DNA of 64,000 nt from Paralichthys olivaceus (lineage: Eukaryota > Chordata > Actinopteri > Pleuronectiformes > Paralichthyidae): the NCBI RefSeq assembly GCF_024713975.1, contig NC_091102.1, forward strand, positions 24,153,001 to 24,217,000, in the 5' to 3' direction. Position 1 is the stretch's first letter, and each line of letters opens with the position of its first letter. Both the position numbers and the translations under genes were made by a program. Under the pieces are notes generated by a model, which saw nothing but the letters and a program-made list of their open reading frames with translations, did not search any database and was not told the origin of the DNA. Below, piece after piece: positions 10,701-21,517 of the stretch.

Positions 10701-12893
10701 TCACAATAAAAGTCGCTGTGTAGTTTGCTGGGTGAACAGTTTTAATGTGAAGTGGTAGCAGCACTTTGACTTCTCGCAGTAATAGTTACAGTTATGACCG
10801 TTACACTGAAGTTTCTGTAAACATCATCATTTATCTCTGTCTGTGTTATGTCCCTCACTGTCCCAACAGGAGGCGCTGCAGTGTGTGCAAGAGTTGAAGA
10901 GCACTCAGCTGCTATTCCTTTTCGTGAGAAAAGGGCTGGAGTACACGCTGGACCGCAACGCCACCACCAGGGAGCGCATGGGCCTGCTGCTGCACCAGCT
11001 CATAAAGAGTGGCATCCTCCCACCTGAGCAGTACTGTAAAGGGTCAGTGTTGAGTTCCAAAGAGGTTTCACAAAACCAGCCAAATGCTAATTCAGTTGGA
11101 AAATCTTCTTTTCGTCATCTTATTAAAAACCTTCAACTAGTTTTTTTTGTTTTGTTTTGTTAAATCTTCAAATACATATTGAGATGTGTGCTCTCTGTTT
11201 GTTCAGGCTTCAGGGAATCATCGAGGAAACTGAGGACCTGGCAATAGATATCCCCAAAATCTGGCTGTACCTGTCAGAGCTGCTCACTCCCATGCTCCTT
11301 GAAGGTGGGATCCCAATGGGAGTGCTTTTCAGGTAAGTAGCCAAAATAGAGAAGGAAAGTTTTTAATTTCTCATTCATTCACTGTTAATTTGTTCCTTGG
11401 TTTTGTCTCCAGGGAGATTTCAAAGCCTCTGATCCCTCTGGGAACAGCTGGAGTCCTGCTGGTTCACATCCTCAATGGACTGTGCAAAGCAATGGTGAGA
11501 ACTGTCTCCATATGTGTCTCCTTATGTCCATTGTCTAGATTCTATGTAATATAATGATCAGTGGATGTGTTTATGAATCAGTCAGTAACTATGTGTATCT
11601 TCTCATCAGAGCCGTGAGAAGGCAGGTATAATGTGGAAGGAGGCCGGCCTCCGGTGGAAAGACTTCCTGCCCGAGGATGAAGACGTCCACAAGTTTGTGA
11701 CAGGAAAGGTGAGAGGTCACTCTCTAGCTTCATCACCAACTGAAAGATGATCTGAAATTTCAACTATGCTTTTGAGATATTAACAGGTTTAGAAACTAGT
11801 ACGAGTGAAAGTGGAATATTGGAGGAAACGTCAGTTCCTTTGAAACAAAAATAGAGAAGAAACTGAAGATGGGTCATGATTTAAACTCTGTGCCATCTTC
11901 TTTATGGTCAACTCAAAGTTGACAGTTAGGTTTTGTTAAATATGGTGAATTACAAGTGGGGGGAGTGGAGGTACCAGGAGGTGCAAGACATGTTAAACAT
12001 TATGCCTCTGTCTATAGAATGTGGAGTTCACTCTGGGCAAGGAGACGAAGGAAAGTCAGAAGAAGAAGCTGAGCTCTGCAGAGCAGAAAAAGGAGCTGGA
12101 CACACTGATTCAGGACAAGGCCGACAACCACACCATCTCTGACTGGATTGAGGTTTGTTCCTCCAGTTCAAATTCAATCTACAATCTGTTGTTGTTCTGG
12201 CTGAATGTTTCCTCTGCATGAGAGGACTGCAGCTGTTTTCTACATGTGCGTTAATAAACATGTTTGTGTGTAGAACAACCTGGATGAGCAGCAGACCTCC
12301 TCCAACACGTTCATCAGAACTCTGACGACCTGCATCTGCCAGTCAACAATCATCTGTAAGTCAAGTTCTTCACTTTCCTTATGAGAGAATATGGATAACA
12401 GACTAAATATGATGAGGTGATGGTCCTGTCAGTGTTTAATGAAGCTTTCCTTTCTTTTACCTCAGCTGATGAAAACTACTACATTGTGGACCACGATCTG
12501 ATGAGACAGCGAGCCACACTGCTGAAGAAATACCTGCATGATGAGGAGAAGCAGCTGCAGGCTCTCTCTGCCCTGCAGGTCCTGATGGTGCAGATGGATC
12601 ACCCTAGCCGTGAGTCTCATTACTCATATATATATTTTACTTTCAGACACCATGAATCTGTTTCTGTGCACAATGATTCTAATTGTTTGAAATATCTTGT
12701 CGTCCTCCCTTCATCAGAGCTGCTGCGGATGTTCTTTGACTGTCTTTATGACTTCGACGTGATCACGATCAGGACGTACTACAAGTGGGAGTTAAACAAG
12801 AACCCCGGCGAGCAGCAAGGCAAAGACGTGGCCCTCCAGTCTGTTACTAACTTCTTCGCGTGGCTCCATGACTTGAAGGCTGCCAATCGCTGA
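7784..12893 (+). CDS. eIF4G-like translation factor lacking eIF4E/PABP-binding region, copy B
   Basis: Complete gene: 13 coding exons at 7784-8170, 8563-8703, 8968-9204, 9340-9444, 10083-10601, 10870-11042, 11207-11332, 11413-11494, 11610-11708, 12018-12152, 12274-12355, 12466-12609, 12718-12893. The total is 2406 nt, 801 residues, and all phases close. Residues ~1-290 form the MIF4G domain (LFRKVRS-like [54 protein letters not shown]), which binds eIF4A and RNA in eIF4G. Residues ~319-426 are nine 12-residue [16 protein letters not shown] repeats. MA3 spans ~445-600 and W2 ~640-801. eIF4G1/3 are about twice as long; here the first ATG (context ACCATGT) lies just before MIF4G, so no YxxxxL-phi eIF4E site or PABP site is encoded. 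The architecture resembles DAP5/eIF4G2, but the sequence is closer to eIF4G1/3. Introns rule out a retrocopy. Unique change: FVTGK (A, C: FVTEK). Role unknown; cap-independent initiation or competition for eIF4A is inference. Confidence 0.92.
10167..10490 (+). repeat. 36-bp coding minisatellite, 9 units (copy B linker)
   Basis: Nine in-frame 12-codon units in exon 5. The order is PHRRDNRW, four identical [12 protein letters not shown], one [28 protein letters not shown] and PDRQVGRW. Central units are identical and edge units have decayed, the usual sign of unequal exchange. The region is rich in Q, N and R with one aromatic residue per unit, so it should be disordered. Confidence 0.95.
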
Positions 12894-12897
12894 AACT

Positions 12898-13709
12898 TAG
12901 GACTGAACGATTAATAGAAATTTGACCACGATTTCGGCCTCTCACGCTCATAATCGAAGAAAAACGATTAATGTGCCGCCGCGCTGCCTGTATGCAAATT
13001 ACTGCGCTGTAAAGCAGAGTGAAGGCACCAGCTGCAGCAGTGAGTTTGTGGATCGATTGTGGAAAGAGCGATTGACAACATGGCAGAAAAGCAGCCCGAG
13101 CCTTTAGTTGAAAAGAAAAGTAGGGCAAGCTCGGTCATTTGGAGACATTTTGGCTTCAAATCGTTGGACGTAGAGCAGAAGGAGATTGTTTGCAAAGTTT
13201 GTTACGCCGTCGTGTCTGCACCCCAGGGCAACACGACAAATATGTTTAACCATTTAAAGTTCAGCTATAAAGTGGTCTATGACAAAGTACTGACAGAGCA
13301 AAAGACCCAAAAAAGTGCAAGAGCTTCAACTTCAGCCACCGCCACCGCAACACAGTCCTCCATTGAGGACACTCTTTCCAATGCCGCTCCATATATCACC
13401 GGCTCCCGGCTGCAGCGAGAGATAACGGAGGCGGTGACGTTCATGCTAGCGAAGGACATGTGCCCCATCAGCACAGTTTGCAACCCAGGGTTCAAAACAC
13501 TGGTGAAGACGATGGACAAGCGGTATGTGTTGCCATCCCGCAAACACTTCAGCAGAGTGGCACTGCCTGCTTTGTATGATAAATGTCGCGCTGAAGTTGA
13601 AAAAGATATCTCCACTGCCAATCAACAAATAATCGTGTTTATTAATCGTGATTTCAATAGGAATCAAAATAATCGGGATTATTGTTTTTCCCATAATCGT
13701 CCAGCCCTA
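12898..13709 (+). mobile_element. hAT-type transposon (812 bp) after copy B
   Basis: Same element and same insertion base as after copy A, with a perfect 8-bp target duplication ctgaaact at 12890-12897 and 13710-13717. The BED-finger frame (from 13059) is still open, with a Leu-to-Ile change (APYITG). Length is identical in all three copies. Confidence 0.9.
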
Positions 13710-13844
13710 CTGAAACTGACATCAAATTCTTATTTCCATCTTTTTCATCCATTCCTTCTCTTTTTCCCTGTGAACTGTCAGCAGAGGGTTCACTATCTAT
13801 CTATCTATCTATCTATTTTTTTTTTATGACAAATGGGAAATAAG

Positions 13845-13850
13845 AATAAA
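13845..13850 (+). promoter_or_regulatory. Candidate poly(A) signal of copy B
   Basis: AATAAA beyond the hAT insertion, same position as in copies A and C. It is followed by AAAATG instead of AGATG. Confidence 0.45.
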
Positions 13851-13903
13851 AAATGATGAACACATGCCTGAGTTAGTGTTTGCCTCTGATCCAGTTTCCT
13901 TTA

Positions 13904-14608
13904 TTCAAGATTCAAGATTCAAAGATTTTATTGTCAAATACACAGAGAACACACGTTTCCCTATGAATTGAAATTCTTGTGCTGTCCTTTCTGGAATACC
14001 GACCAAATTTACATAAAAATTCAATAAGGCTATGAACATGTTAAAAATAAGGCAGAAACAAGGCGAATGAGGTGAATAAGGTGAGGATTGTGCAAAACAC
14101 TTCTCTCTGTCCCTCTGCCCCCCCACATTCATTTATTTATTTTAATACATGTCAATGACTATTTCACTTTGTCCTCCCATAGTCTCTCTCTCTCTCTCTT
14201 TTTCTCTATCTCATTTCAGATATCTCTCACCCCGGAACTTCAGGACAACAACTTTTACCATTATTACTATTTTTAATTACAATATTTCAGTAATTAATTA
14301 TTATATAAATTGTGCCTGTTATCACTAATAAATAATAGTCTTTACACTGTTGTTTACATTTTAACTAGTCAGATCTGATCACATCTATCACTCTCTCTTC
14401 TCTCCCCACTTTTCCATCCATCTCTCCTCTCCTTTTTCTTTGCTACCGGTCGAGGCAGATAAGCGCCCACACTGAGTCTGGTTCTAGAGGTTTCTCGGAG
14501 TTTTTCCCTTCACAGTCTCAGAGTGCTGCTCATTGTTGAACTGTTGGTTTCTCTATTTAACCATGTCAGGATGTAGATGTTTTAATAGTTGGCCAGACTT
14601 AAAGGTGG
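13904..14608. repeat. Repeat-rich 3' flank of copy B
   Basis: Same order of repeats as after copy A: TTCAAGA-type retroposon tail (13904-14045), (TC)n tract near 14180, LINE 3'-end fragment (14445-14608). No gene seen. A short deletion relative to A and C lies in the GTTTCTC...GGAGTTTTTCCC stretch near 14490. Confidence 0.55.
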
Positions 14609-15070
14609 TGTTACGGTTTTGTTGTGGCTGGACCCGGAAGCAGACAAAGAGAGGAACAGTTTGTGAAATGAGTTTTTTTTTAATGAAAAGCTTGTGGCAG
14701 GCAGGCAACAGGCTGAAGGCTGGCTGAGGGTGAGCAGGAGCGAGGGCATGCGGGTTGAGCTCTGGCGATCCTGAGGCAGGGGAAAAAACAAAGTGAGTCA
14801 CATGTACAAAAAACAAGCGAGGAGGTTCTTTTTCTAAGAAACACTACGAGTGAAGCTGAGAGTGTGAACCACAGGAGTGACTGTAACAACCTGGCAAGGA
14901 GTGGAGGAGAGACCTGGGTATTTGTAGCGCTGGTGATGAGGATGATTGAAGCCAGGTGTAGAACTCATGCCAGGAGTAGAGACCACACCCACGCACACCC
15001 GAGGAGGAAAAGGAGGAGGAAAAGGAGGAGGGACATGGAAAACACCACGGAAACGGCACAAGCCATGACA
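14609..15070 (-). mobile_element. Solo LTR with 5-bp target duplication, flank of B
   Basis: TGTTACGG...CCATGACA flanked by ggtgg (14604-14608, 15071-15075). It corresponds to the LTRs at 4216 and 56930. It carries a small in-line duplication of a GGAGGAAAA motif near 15006 and a shorter T-run than the other two. Confidence 0.75.
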
Positions 15071-15113
15071 GGTGGAGTGAAAAGTCATCAGTTGTGGAGA
15101 GGAAGGGATGTGA

Positions 15114-16028
15114 GATTGGGATTGCTCCCAATCTGGAGCAAAGCCTACCCTTGAGAGGTGGATACCGGCAGCATTACTTTCTACTTCATGCATGCACCAG
15201 TTGGCCAATGATGCCATCCAGTGGATATAATCCAACATAGATCAATTTAGTTTTTAATGATAATCATCAAAAACAGTAGCATCAAGTTAGTTAATAAATT
15301 AGGGTAAACAGGCGGTAGTAACCATTTTGATTTGAAATTTAAACAAGGGAAAATGTGGTCTTGATGTTGTGGCCTTGTGACCACTGACTACAATCTGAAC
15401 TATAAACTTTATAGACGAAAAATACACAACATTTCATAACGTTTCTGGAAAATGTATTATATTCATTATCATTATTTATGTTGTTCAACTTAATTTCATT
15501 TTAAGAGCCAAACACATAATAACTTTAAGTTTATTTCAAGGTTCAAGTCACGGCTGAGGTTTTTGTTTGACTTTTTAAAAAGAGATTTAATAATTAATTA
15601 TTGAAACTTTATTGATCCCTCAAGGGGAAATTCTTTTTCCACTCATTTTCATTTTTTTATACAATCCCCCACACACACAAAGGGCTCAAAGACATGCAAA
15701 TTTGGAAAGAGATGGTAGAGTGATTTACACGTTTCTGTTTACTGGTCCTCACATTGTTTGTATAAATCAGCAAGTTGATCATATAATAACAATCTAAGTG
15801 AAACTGAGAGCAGCATGGACACAGTCACTGAGTGGACTGAAAAACCTTTTCCATTTTCTTCTTCAAAGTTTTAGTCCAAACTTACTAAAAAGTTAATAAA
15901 AATACAGAAAATCCTGTTCTATCACTCAGACACGGTAAATCAGCCAGTACCTAGTCTCAGAATCCAGTGTGTGAGCTCCTGGTACACCCACAGTGATAAA
16001 AACTCTCTTCTTGTCGTCCTGATGTGAA
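15114..16028. other. Noncoding stretch with a LINE tail
   Basis: No gene supported. Around 15600-15645 is ATTGAAACTTTATTGATCCC followed by GGGGAAATTC, a motif typical of teleost LINE 3' ends in minus orientation. The rest is AT-rich without recognisable features. Confidence 0.4.
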
Positions 16029-16322
16029 TCACGCCGCATACAAGTTACTCCAGATCCAGATGGACACGATGGTGATGAAGCTGACAGAGATGAAGATGAT
16101 GTATAGGCCAAACAGCAGGCTGTCGATGACCTCCCCCATCATCTGCCATTCCTCTGATGTGTTGCTGCTCTGGAAGTGTTTGTCCACCTGCAGACGGATG
16201 GCCATGAGGTCTCTGCTCAGCCTCATGGCTCCTCCAGGCCCGGCTCCACACAAGGTTTCTCTGGAGGATTGTCTAAAGATCTCTCACTGAGATGTGGCTC
16301 ATGTTGTTGTTCATTGATGGGG
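16029..16322 (-). pseudogene. Last-exon relic of a 5-HT3-type Cys-loop receptor
   Basis: Read on the minus strand, a splice acceptor (TTTCATTTCCAACAG) precedes an exon. Its end encodes an intracellular-loop segment, then EEWQMMGEVIDSLLFGLYII, a hydrophobic fourth membrane segment (FISVSFITIVSIWIW), and the C-terminus SNLYAA with a TGA stop. Tryptophan followed by V-I/L-D-x-L-L-F before TM4 is typical of 5-HT3 and related pentameric ligand-gated channels. The loop part (SERSLDNPPEKPCVEPGLEEP) is in a different frame from the TM4 part, so at least one frameshift is needed near 16230. No upstream exons (ligand-binding domain, TM1-3) were seen to the right. Read as a dead fragment; a genuine last exon with a misread base cannot be excluded. 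Confidence 0.6.
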
Positions 16323-16584
16323 CTGTTGGAAATGAAAAAGATAAAAATAGATTTATTCGTCTCATTTGTTTGCCTGTTATTTTGCAGGATTATGCAAAAA
16401 CCATTGGACGGATTACCAGGAAACTTGAAAGATGTGGTCGGAATCCCAGATATCTTACAGATCAGTCTTTGTAAATACAGGGAACACAAACTTGTCAATC
16501 TTAGGCCTCAATGGAAATTGCTTTCCATATCCTTAACAGAACAGCACCACTGTAATCTGGATGTGGTTGATGTGGACAGTAAGT

Positions 16585-16629
16585 CCGCCTGTCACGCGGA
16601 AGACCGGGGTTCGATTCCCCGACGGGGAG
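16585..16629 (+). pseudogene. tRNA-Asp(GTC)-like 3' portion
   Basis: The anticodon arm CCGCCTGTCACGCGG, the T arm GGGGTTCGATTCCCC and the 3' acceptor strand GACGGGGAG match eukaryotic tRNA-Asp with one visible mismatch. The upstream 25 nt (GTTGATGTGGACAGTAAGT) are only faintly like the D arm and cannot form the acceptor stem. Either a tRNA pseudogene or the head of a tRNA-derived SINE. Terminal CCA is absent, as expected for a gene copy. Confidence 0.6.
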
Positions 16630-16674
16630 AGACATTTACATAAATATCTGTTAATTATGTTACTATGTTTCCCT

Positions 16675-17200
16675 GCAGACTCTCCACTTCCTGGCCCTTA
16701 CTGAGACCTGGATCACTCCAGCTGCCCTCTCATCTGCCTGCTCCTTTTCACACCCCCTGAGACAAACAGATCGAGGAGGAGGAACTGGTCTCCTCCTCTC
16801 CCCCATGTGGTCCTACCAGGTCCTTCCCCTGGACCACCTTCCCAGATCTGCTTTTGAATTCCATGCTGTCTCAGTCACACTTCCTTTCAAACTCAACATT
16901 GTGGTGATCTATCGCCCTCCTGGTCCTCTCTGTGACCTTTTGATGAGATGGATGCCCTCCTGAGATGCTCCCCTGACGATGGCACACCGCTCGTTGTCCT
17001 GGGTGATTTCAACATCCCCCCAGAGAAGCTGCGCTCCTCTGAATTAATTGACCCACCGGGCCGGGAATCAATTCGATCTTGTCTTCACAAGGTCCTGTAG
17101 TACCCCGGCACTCTCTGTTACCCCACTCACTGTGTCTGACCACCACGCTGTCACTTTCTCTCTCCCCTTAAAATTCACCACCTCCCTCGCCCCCAGACCT
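16675..17200 (+). mobile_element. LINE endonuclease-domain relic (L2/CR1/Rex-like)
   Basis: Broken plus-strand frames give endonuclease motifs in order: LALTETWI (16690s), RGGGTGLLLS, VVIYRPPG (16910s), LVVLGDFNIP (16990s) and, after frame changes, LTVSDHHAVTFSLPL (17120s). These are the E, D/N and SDH signatures of apurinic-type LINE endonucleases. The reverse transcriptase part is missing. Several frameshifts and stops make it inactive. Confidence 0.65.
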
Positions 17201-17202
17201 CA

Positions 17203-17440
17203 CATGTATGGAGGACGAGAAATGACTTAAGTATAAATAAATAAATGTAGAAATAAATGTGGAAATAAATGCATAAATAAATGTGGGAATAAATAAATAA
17301 ATGTGGAAATAAATAAATGTAGAAATAAATAAATGTGGAAATAAATAAATACATGTCTTAATTTTATTTCCACATTTATTTATTTATACATTTATTTATT
17401 TCCACATTTATTTATTTCTGTATTTCTGTGTCATATGCAA
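17203..17440. repeat. AAATAAATGTGG minisatellite with inverted halves
   Basis: Begins TGTATGGAGGACGAGAAATGAC, then variants of AAATAAATGTGG. From about 17365 the complementary motif CCACATTTATTTATTT takes over, so the region can fold back. The leading motif recurs inverted at 35545-35590, suggesting a dispersed MITE-like family. Confidence 0.7.
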
Positions 17441-17850
17441 ATGAGTAAGGGCGGTCCTAACCTCAGTCTTGAGCAGGATTGGTCACAGGAGTGTGATGAT
17501 CCAGTTCTACTACTTCTGCCTGTCAGTGCTGACTGTTGTGCAGTAGCTGCTGTTTGCAGTGTTGAGTCAGTTCACACTTAAAAACAAGTTCATAGTACAC
17601 CTTTTATTGGATGATTTAGTAACAGATTTAAGATAATGTGTTAAGTTATTATTATAAATCCATGGTGTCTGATCATGTCTGCGTGTCGCTCCGGTCATTT
17701 TATCACCTGGTCCTGACTGTGAGCGTCTCCTCTCATGTTGTACTGAGCACAACATGTTGACGAGTCATTTTTCATGATGTTTAAATGAGTTTAATAAACT
17801 CTGGAATCAAACAAACACTAAGTAACTTCATGTACTGATCAGGTCCTGAT
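17441..17850. other. Noncoding stretch, no gene seen
   Basis: No coding or RNA signal. From about 17785 (AATAAACTCTGGAATCAAAC) it resembles 6300-6350 of the gene spacer, so part is an interspersed repeat. Confidence 0.4.
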
Positions 17851-18042
17851 AACTAGTGATGAGAGTTTATTAGTTACAGTGAGAGCAGCTCAGAGAGGAG
17901 GAGGAAACAGAATGAACTAGTGATGAGAGTTTATTAGTTACAGTGAGAGCAGCTCAGAGAGGAGGAGGAAACAGAATGAACTAGTGATGAGAGTTTATTA
18001 GTTACAGTGAGAGCAGCTCAGAGAGGAGTAAGCAACAGCGCC
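17851..18042 (+). repeat. 64-bp tandem repeat, three copies
   Basis: Units start AACTAGTGATGAGAGTTTAT at 17851, 17915 and 17979. Units one and two are essentially identical and the third ends differently (GAGTAAGCAAC). Confidence 0.9.
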
Positions 18043-18070
18043 CACTGCTCTTTGCAAAGAAAAGTCTAAA

Positions 18071-18169
18071 AAGCTTACAGCACCTGGTATTCCCAGGCGG
18101 TCTCCCATCCAAGTACTAACCAGGTCCAACCCTGCTTAGCTTCCGAGATCAGATGAGGTTGGGCGTGTT
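18071..18169 (-). pseudogene. 5S rRNA pseudogene, nt 22-119 (5' end missing)
   Basis: The minus strand reads AACACGCCC...GATCTCGGAAGCTAAGCAGG...GGTTAGTACTTGGATGGGAG...AATACCAGGTGCTGTAAGCTT. This is a near-consensus vertebrate 5S gene including A box, intermediate element and C box, with changes such as CCAACC for CCGATC. The first 21 nt are absent and replaced by AT-rich DNA. The missing 5' end matches a separate fragment at 36353-36379. Confidence 0.9.
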
Positions 18170-18345
18170 TATTTGTATTTTTTTCCTTTTATTATCAAAA
18201 ATACATAATTTTCATACATTTTATGTACAAATATTACATTTTATATACATATCACGTCTTTATCTCAAACTACTGTCTGAGATAAGACTCACACATCCAA
18301 AGAAAATAAATATTAAATCACAAAAAGACACCAAAATAACAACAT
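18170..18345 (-). mobile_element. Possible LINE 3' UTR abutting the 5S fragment
   Basis: On the minus strand this AT-rich stretch ends ...AATAAAAGGAAAAAAATACAAATA immediately before 5S nt 22. A retrotransposon 3' end joined to a fixed position of the 5S gene is the expected structure for a 5S-targeting non-LTR element of the Mutsu type. No coding part is present, so the assignment is inference. Confidence 0.35.
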
Positions 18346-19010
18346 CATCCAGTGGGTGTGACATTAGATTCACAAGTTTTAATGGGCCATGTTTGGCGCT
18401 ATTGTAACCCTGCTAAGAAGGAAGGAATATTCATTTTTCTCTCATGTCCATCACACTTTCACCCGCATTGACTATTTTTTGGTTGATAATAGATTTCTCT
18501 CATAGGTATCTAATTGTAAATATGATGCTATTGTTATTTCCGTTCATGCCCCTATTTCTATGGATATTTGCATTAAGAGCTTTAATTCTACGTGTGCGCC
18601 ATGGCGTCTTAATACACGCCTTCTTTAAAATGATGATTTTGTTAACTTTGTCTCACAACAAATTGACTTCTTTGTGAGCTTGAATAAAACACCCGATGTG
18701 TCTGCCTCAGTACTTTGGGAGGCCTTAAAGGTATACATCAGGGGGGAGATAATCTCCTTTGAAGGATATGAGAAGAAACTGAGGAGGGAGAAATTAATTT
18801 AGCTGACGCAACGCATATCTGAACTTGACAGGTTGTACGCTACCTGAACTTCTATGTTCCCAGTTCTATGAGCATGGAGATAAGGCCAGTAAATTATTAG
18901 CACACTAATTACGTCAGGCATCTACATCTCACCATATCCCACAAATTCAGACTAATTTGCGTATCACCACTGAACCCATGGAAATTAATAATGTGTTTAA
19001 GGAATTTTAT

Positions 19011-19185
19011 TCAATTCAATTCAATTTTATTTATATAGCGCTAATTCATAATTTACATTATCTCAAGGCACTTTACATTTAAAGGTCAAGACCTTAAAAC
19101 AATATTAACGTAGAGAAACCCAACAGTTCCCACAATGAGCAAGCACAGGTGACTGTGGAGAGGAAAAACTCCCCCTTTATGTCTC
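19011..19185 (-). mobile_element. LINE 3'-end insertion inside the Tx1 LINE
   Basis: TTCAATTCAATTCAATTTTATTTATATAGCGC at the left (3' tail, minus strand), followed by ATTATCTCAAGGCACTTTACA and GGAGAGGAAAAACTCCCCCT. This is the same teleost family as at 4035-4215 and 48540-48704. It interrupts the frame at NNVFKEFY. Confidence 0.75.
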
Positions 19186-20723
19186 TCTATTAATCTGATC
19201 AAGATACCACTCCTGATTTTGCCATTTTCTTTGAAAGTTTGGACATTCCCTCACTTGATCAACCAGCTGCGGAAGAGTTAGAGAGGCCAATTACTATCGC
19301 TGAACTTAATACAGCTGCATCATCTCTGCAAAATGGGAAAAGCCCTGTTAGCCTGCACCAATAAGCATATTAAATGTTGATTTTAAAATTTTATCCAAAC
19401 TATTAGCATTACGTCTGGAATCCATCCTCCCTTCCATCGTTTCCTTGGACCAAATGGGGTTCATTCGGAATAGGCACTCTTTCCTTAACCTTAGACGTTT
19501 GTTCAATGTACTTTACAATGTCTCCTCTTCTGACACCCACGAAACTGTGATATCATTAAATACCAAAGAGGCATTTGACAGAGTTGAGTGGGATTACATA
19601 TTCTATGTCTTGGAGAAATGTGGTTTTAAGAATAGTTTTATTTTATGGATAAAGTTGCTTTATTCAGCCCCACAAGCCTCAATCAGGACGAATAATTTCC
19701 ATTCAGAATATTTTCGCCTTTTTCGCGCTCTACTAGACAGGGTTGCCCTTTGAGCCCTCTATTATTCGCAATCACTATTGAACCTCTCTCGATAGGCCTT
19801 TCGGTCCAACCACCTTATTACAGGCATATTTAGAAATTATATTCAGCTGAGAGTTTCCCTTTATGCTGATGACCTACTTTTATATGTTTCCAACCTGCCT
19901 GTCTCAGTTCCCGCTGCTCTTGCCACTCTTCATTCATTTGGTCAAATATCTGGACATAAATTAAATTTAACAAAAGTGAGATATTTCCCATTAAGCCCGC
20001 TGTTAGAAGTATCCCCTGGAAAACCTTCCCTTTAAAGTTGCTCAATAAAGTTTTGTATATCTTGGTATTCATGTTACGCACAAATCTGAAGACCTCTACA
20101 AAGCTAACTTTGCCCCCCTATTGACCCGAATCCAGAAAGACTTTGAACGATGGTCTCTGCTTAATCTGTCTTTGATTGCACGTGTCAACTCTGTTAAAAT
20201 GAATGTACTCCCAAGACTCTCCTACCTGTTTCGGTGCATACCACTCTTCCTCCCTCAGTCTTTTTTCCGTAAACTAGATAGCCTGATCTCTGAATTTATC
20301 TGGAATCAGAAGTTTCCTAGGCTGCAAACAATATTTGCAAAGGCCAAAGCCACTGGGAGGGCTGGCCCTGCCAAATTTTAGGTTCTATTATTGGGCCACC
20401 AATATCAGGATTCTCAAGCACTGGCTTCAATATGAGGCTTTAGATCCTCCCCCAGCATGGCTGGTTATGGAGGCAAGTTCAGCAAAACCAGTGACCTTGA
20501 AAGCCCTAGTATACTTCCCTATCCACTCCTCCATTTTTCCCTACACCAAGAATGTGATTGTTAAGACCTCACTTAGGATTTGGGTCCAGTTTAAGCGCCA
20601 CTTTGGCCTACAGACATACTCTATTTATGCACCACTAGCGGCTAATCATGCTTTTCCTCCTTCCCTTATAGACAGTGTTTTCTTAAGGTGGACGAATTTT
20701 GGTATTCATAACTTCAAAGACCT

Positions 20724-20752
20724 GTATATGTATATATATATATATATATATA
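20724..20752 (+). repeat. (TA)n microsatellite
   Basis: TATATGTATATATATATATATATATA inside the decayed LINE. Confidence 0.9.
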
Positions 20753-21513
20753 ATGTTTTTGCATCTTGCAACTTTTAGTTAAATTCTCACTTCCTAAGCA
20801 GCACATATTAGCAGATATTTACAAGTCCGCAGTTTGGTTCAGGATACATTCCCTAGCTTTCCTAATTTACCCTCTGATTCTGCTTTGGATGGCTTCCTGA
20901 CGCCAATTCCTACTCTTAAAGGCTCTATCTCATATATCTATAATCAAATTAATATTTTATGTTCAGAGCCCCTAGGCTTAAAGTCACTCTGGGAGGAGGA
21001 CCTGGGTATGGTGATATCAGAGAAAGTCTGGACAGAGATTTTGAGACGGGTACATAAATCCTCTATTCGCGCTAGACACAGTATTATTCAGTGTAAAGTT
21101 GTACACTTTACCTATTACACTAAGGCTCAACTGGCTAACATTTATGATGGTGTAACTCCAACTTGTGATAGGTGTCAGCAGTCTCCTGCAAACCTTATAC
21201 ACCTGCTGGCATTGTCCATCTCTACATAATTTTTGGGTTGAGATTTTTAAGTAGTAGAAGTTGGGGAAAAAATAAAACCAAATTCTCTGAGTGCAGTGTT
21301 TGGGGTTGCCCCCCCTTCCCCTTCCCATTCTAAATCCAAAAAGGATGTACTTGCTTTTGCTACCTTGCTAGCCAGAAGATTAATTGTAATTAATTGGAAA
21401 TCTGCCCTATTATTATGATATTATTATTAATATTATTATTTTATAGTTGTTCGGGTATGCAATAATATTTCAATGACCACTTTCTTTTTTTTGTTGTCTA
21501 AAAAGAAAGAATG

Positions 21514-21517
21514 TATA
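21514..21517. repeat. Target-site duplication, left (tata)
   Basis: tata directly before the left LTR; the partner tata is at 30013-30016. The target within the LINE was GAATGTATACTTAACTCC. Confidence 0.7.

Larger units (their letters stand above)
18346..21517 (+). mobile_element. L1/Tx1-clade LINE, 5' and main part (interrupted)
   Basis: Degenerate plus-strand ORF2. Recognisable pieces in order: end of endonuclease (KEYSFFSHVHHTFTRIDYFLVDN, 18420s), RT fingers (DQMGFIRNRHSFLNLRRLF, from 19448), AFDRVEWDYIF (19570s), RQGCPLSPLLFAITIEPLS (19740s), the catalytic box LYADDLLLY (19860s), and the thumb/C-terminal region to about 21230 (KGSISYIYNQ, CDRCQQSPANLIHLL zinc-finger-like end). Many frameshifts and stops, an internal deletion after GKSP (19345), and a 170-bp LINE tail at 19011 show it is dead. 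The LTR element at 21518 splits its 3' UTR, which resumes at 30017 and ends in a poly(A) run. Confidence 0.85.

Noticed and set aside
12028..12261. Minus-strand frames over eIF4G exons (also near 1623 and 54337)
   Set aside because: Antisense shadows of real exons; no independent gene signals.
17860..18042. Possible CRISPR-like array
   Set aside because: The 64-bp units are contiguous without spacers, and the genome is eukaryotic.
18153..18677. Hydrophobic plus-strand frames resembling membrane proteins
   Set aside because: AT-rich reading of retroelement sequence; the real frame is the LINE endonuclease (RIDYFLVDN).
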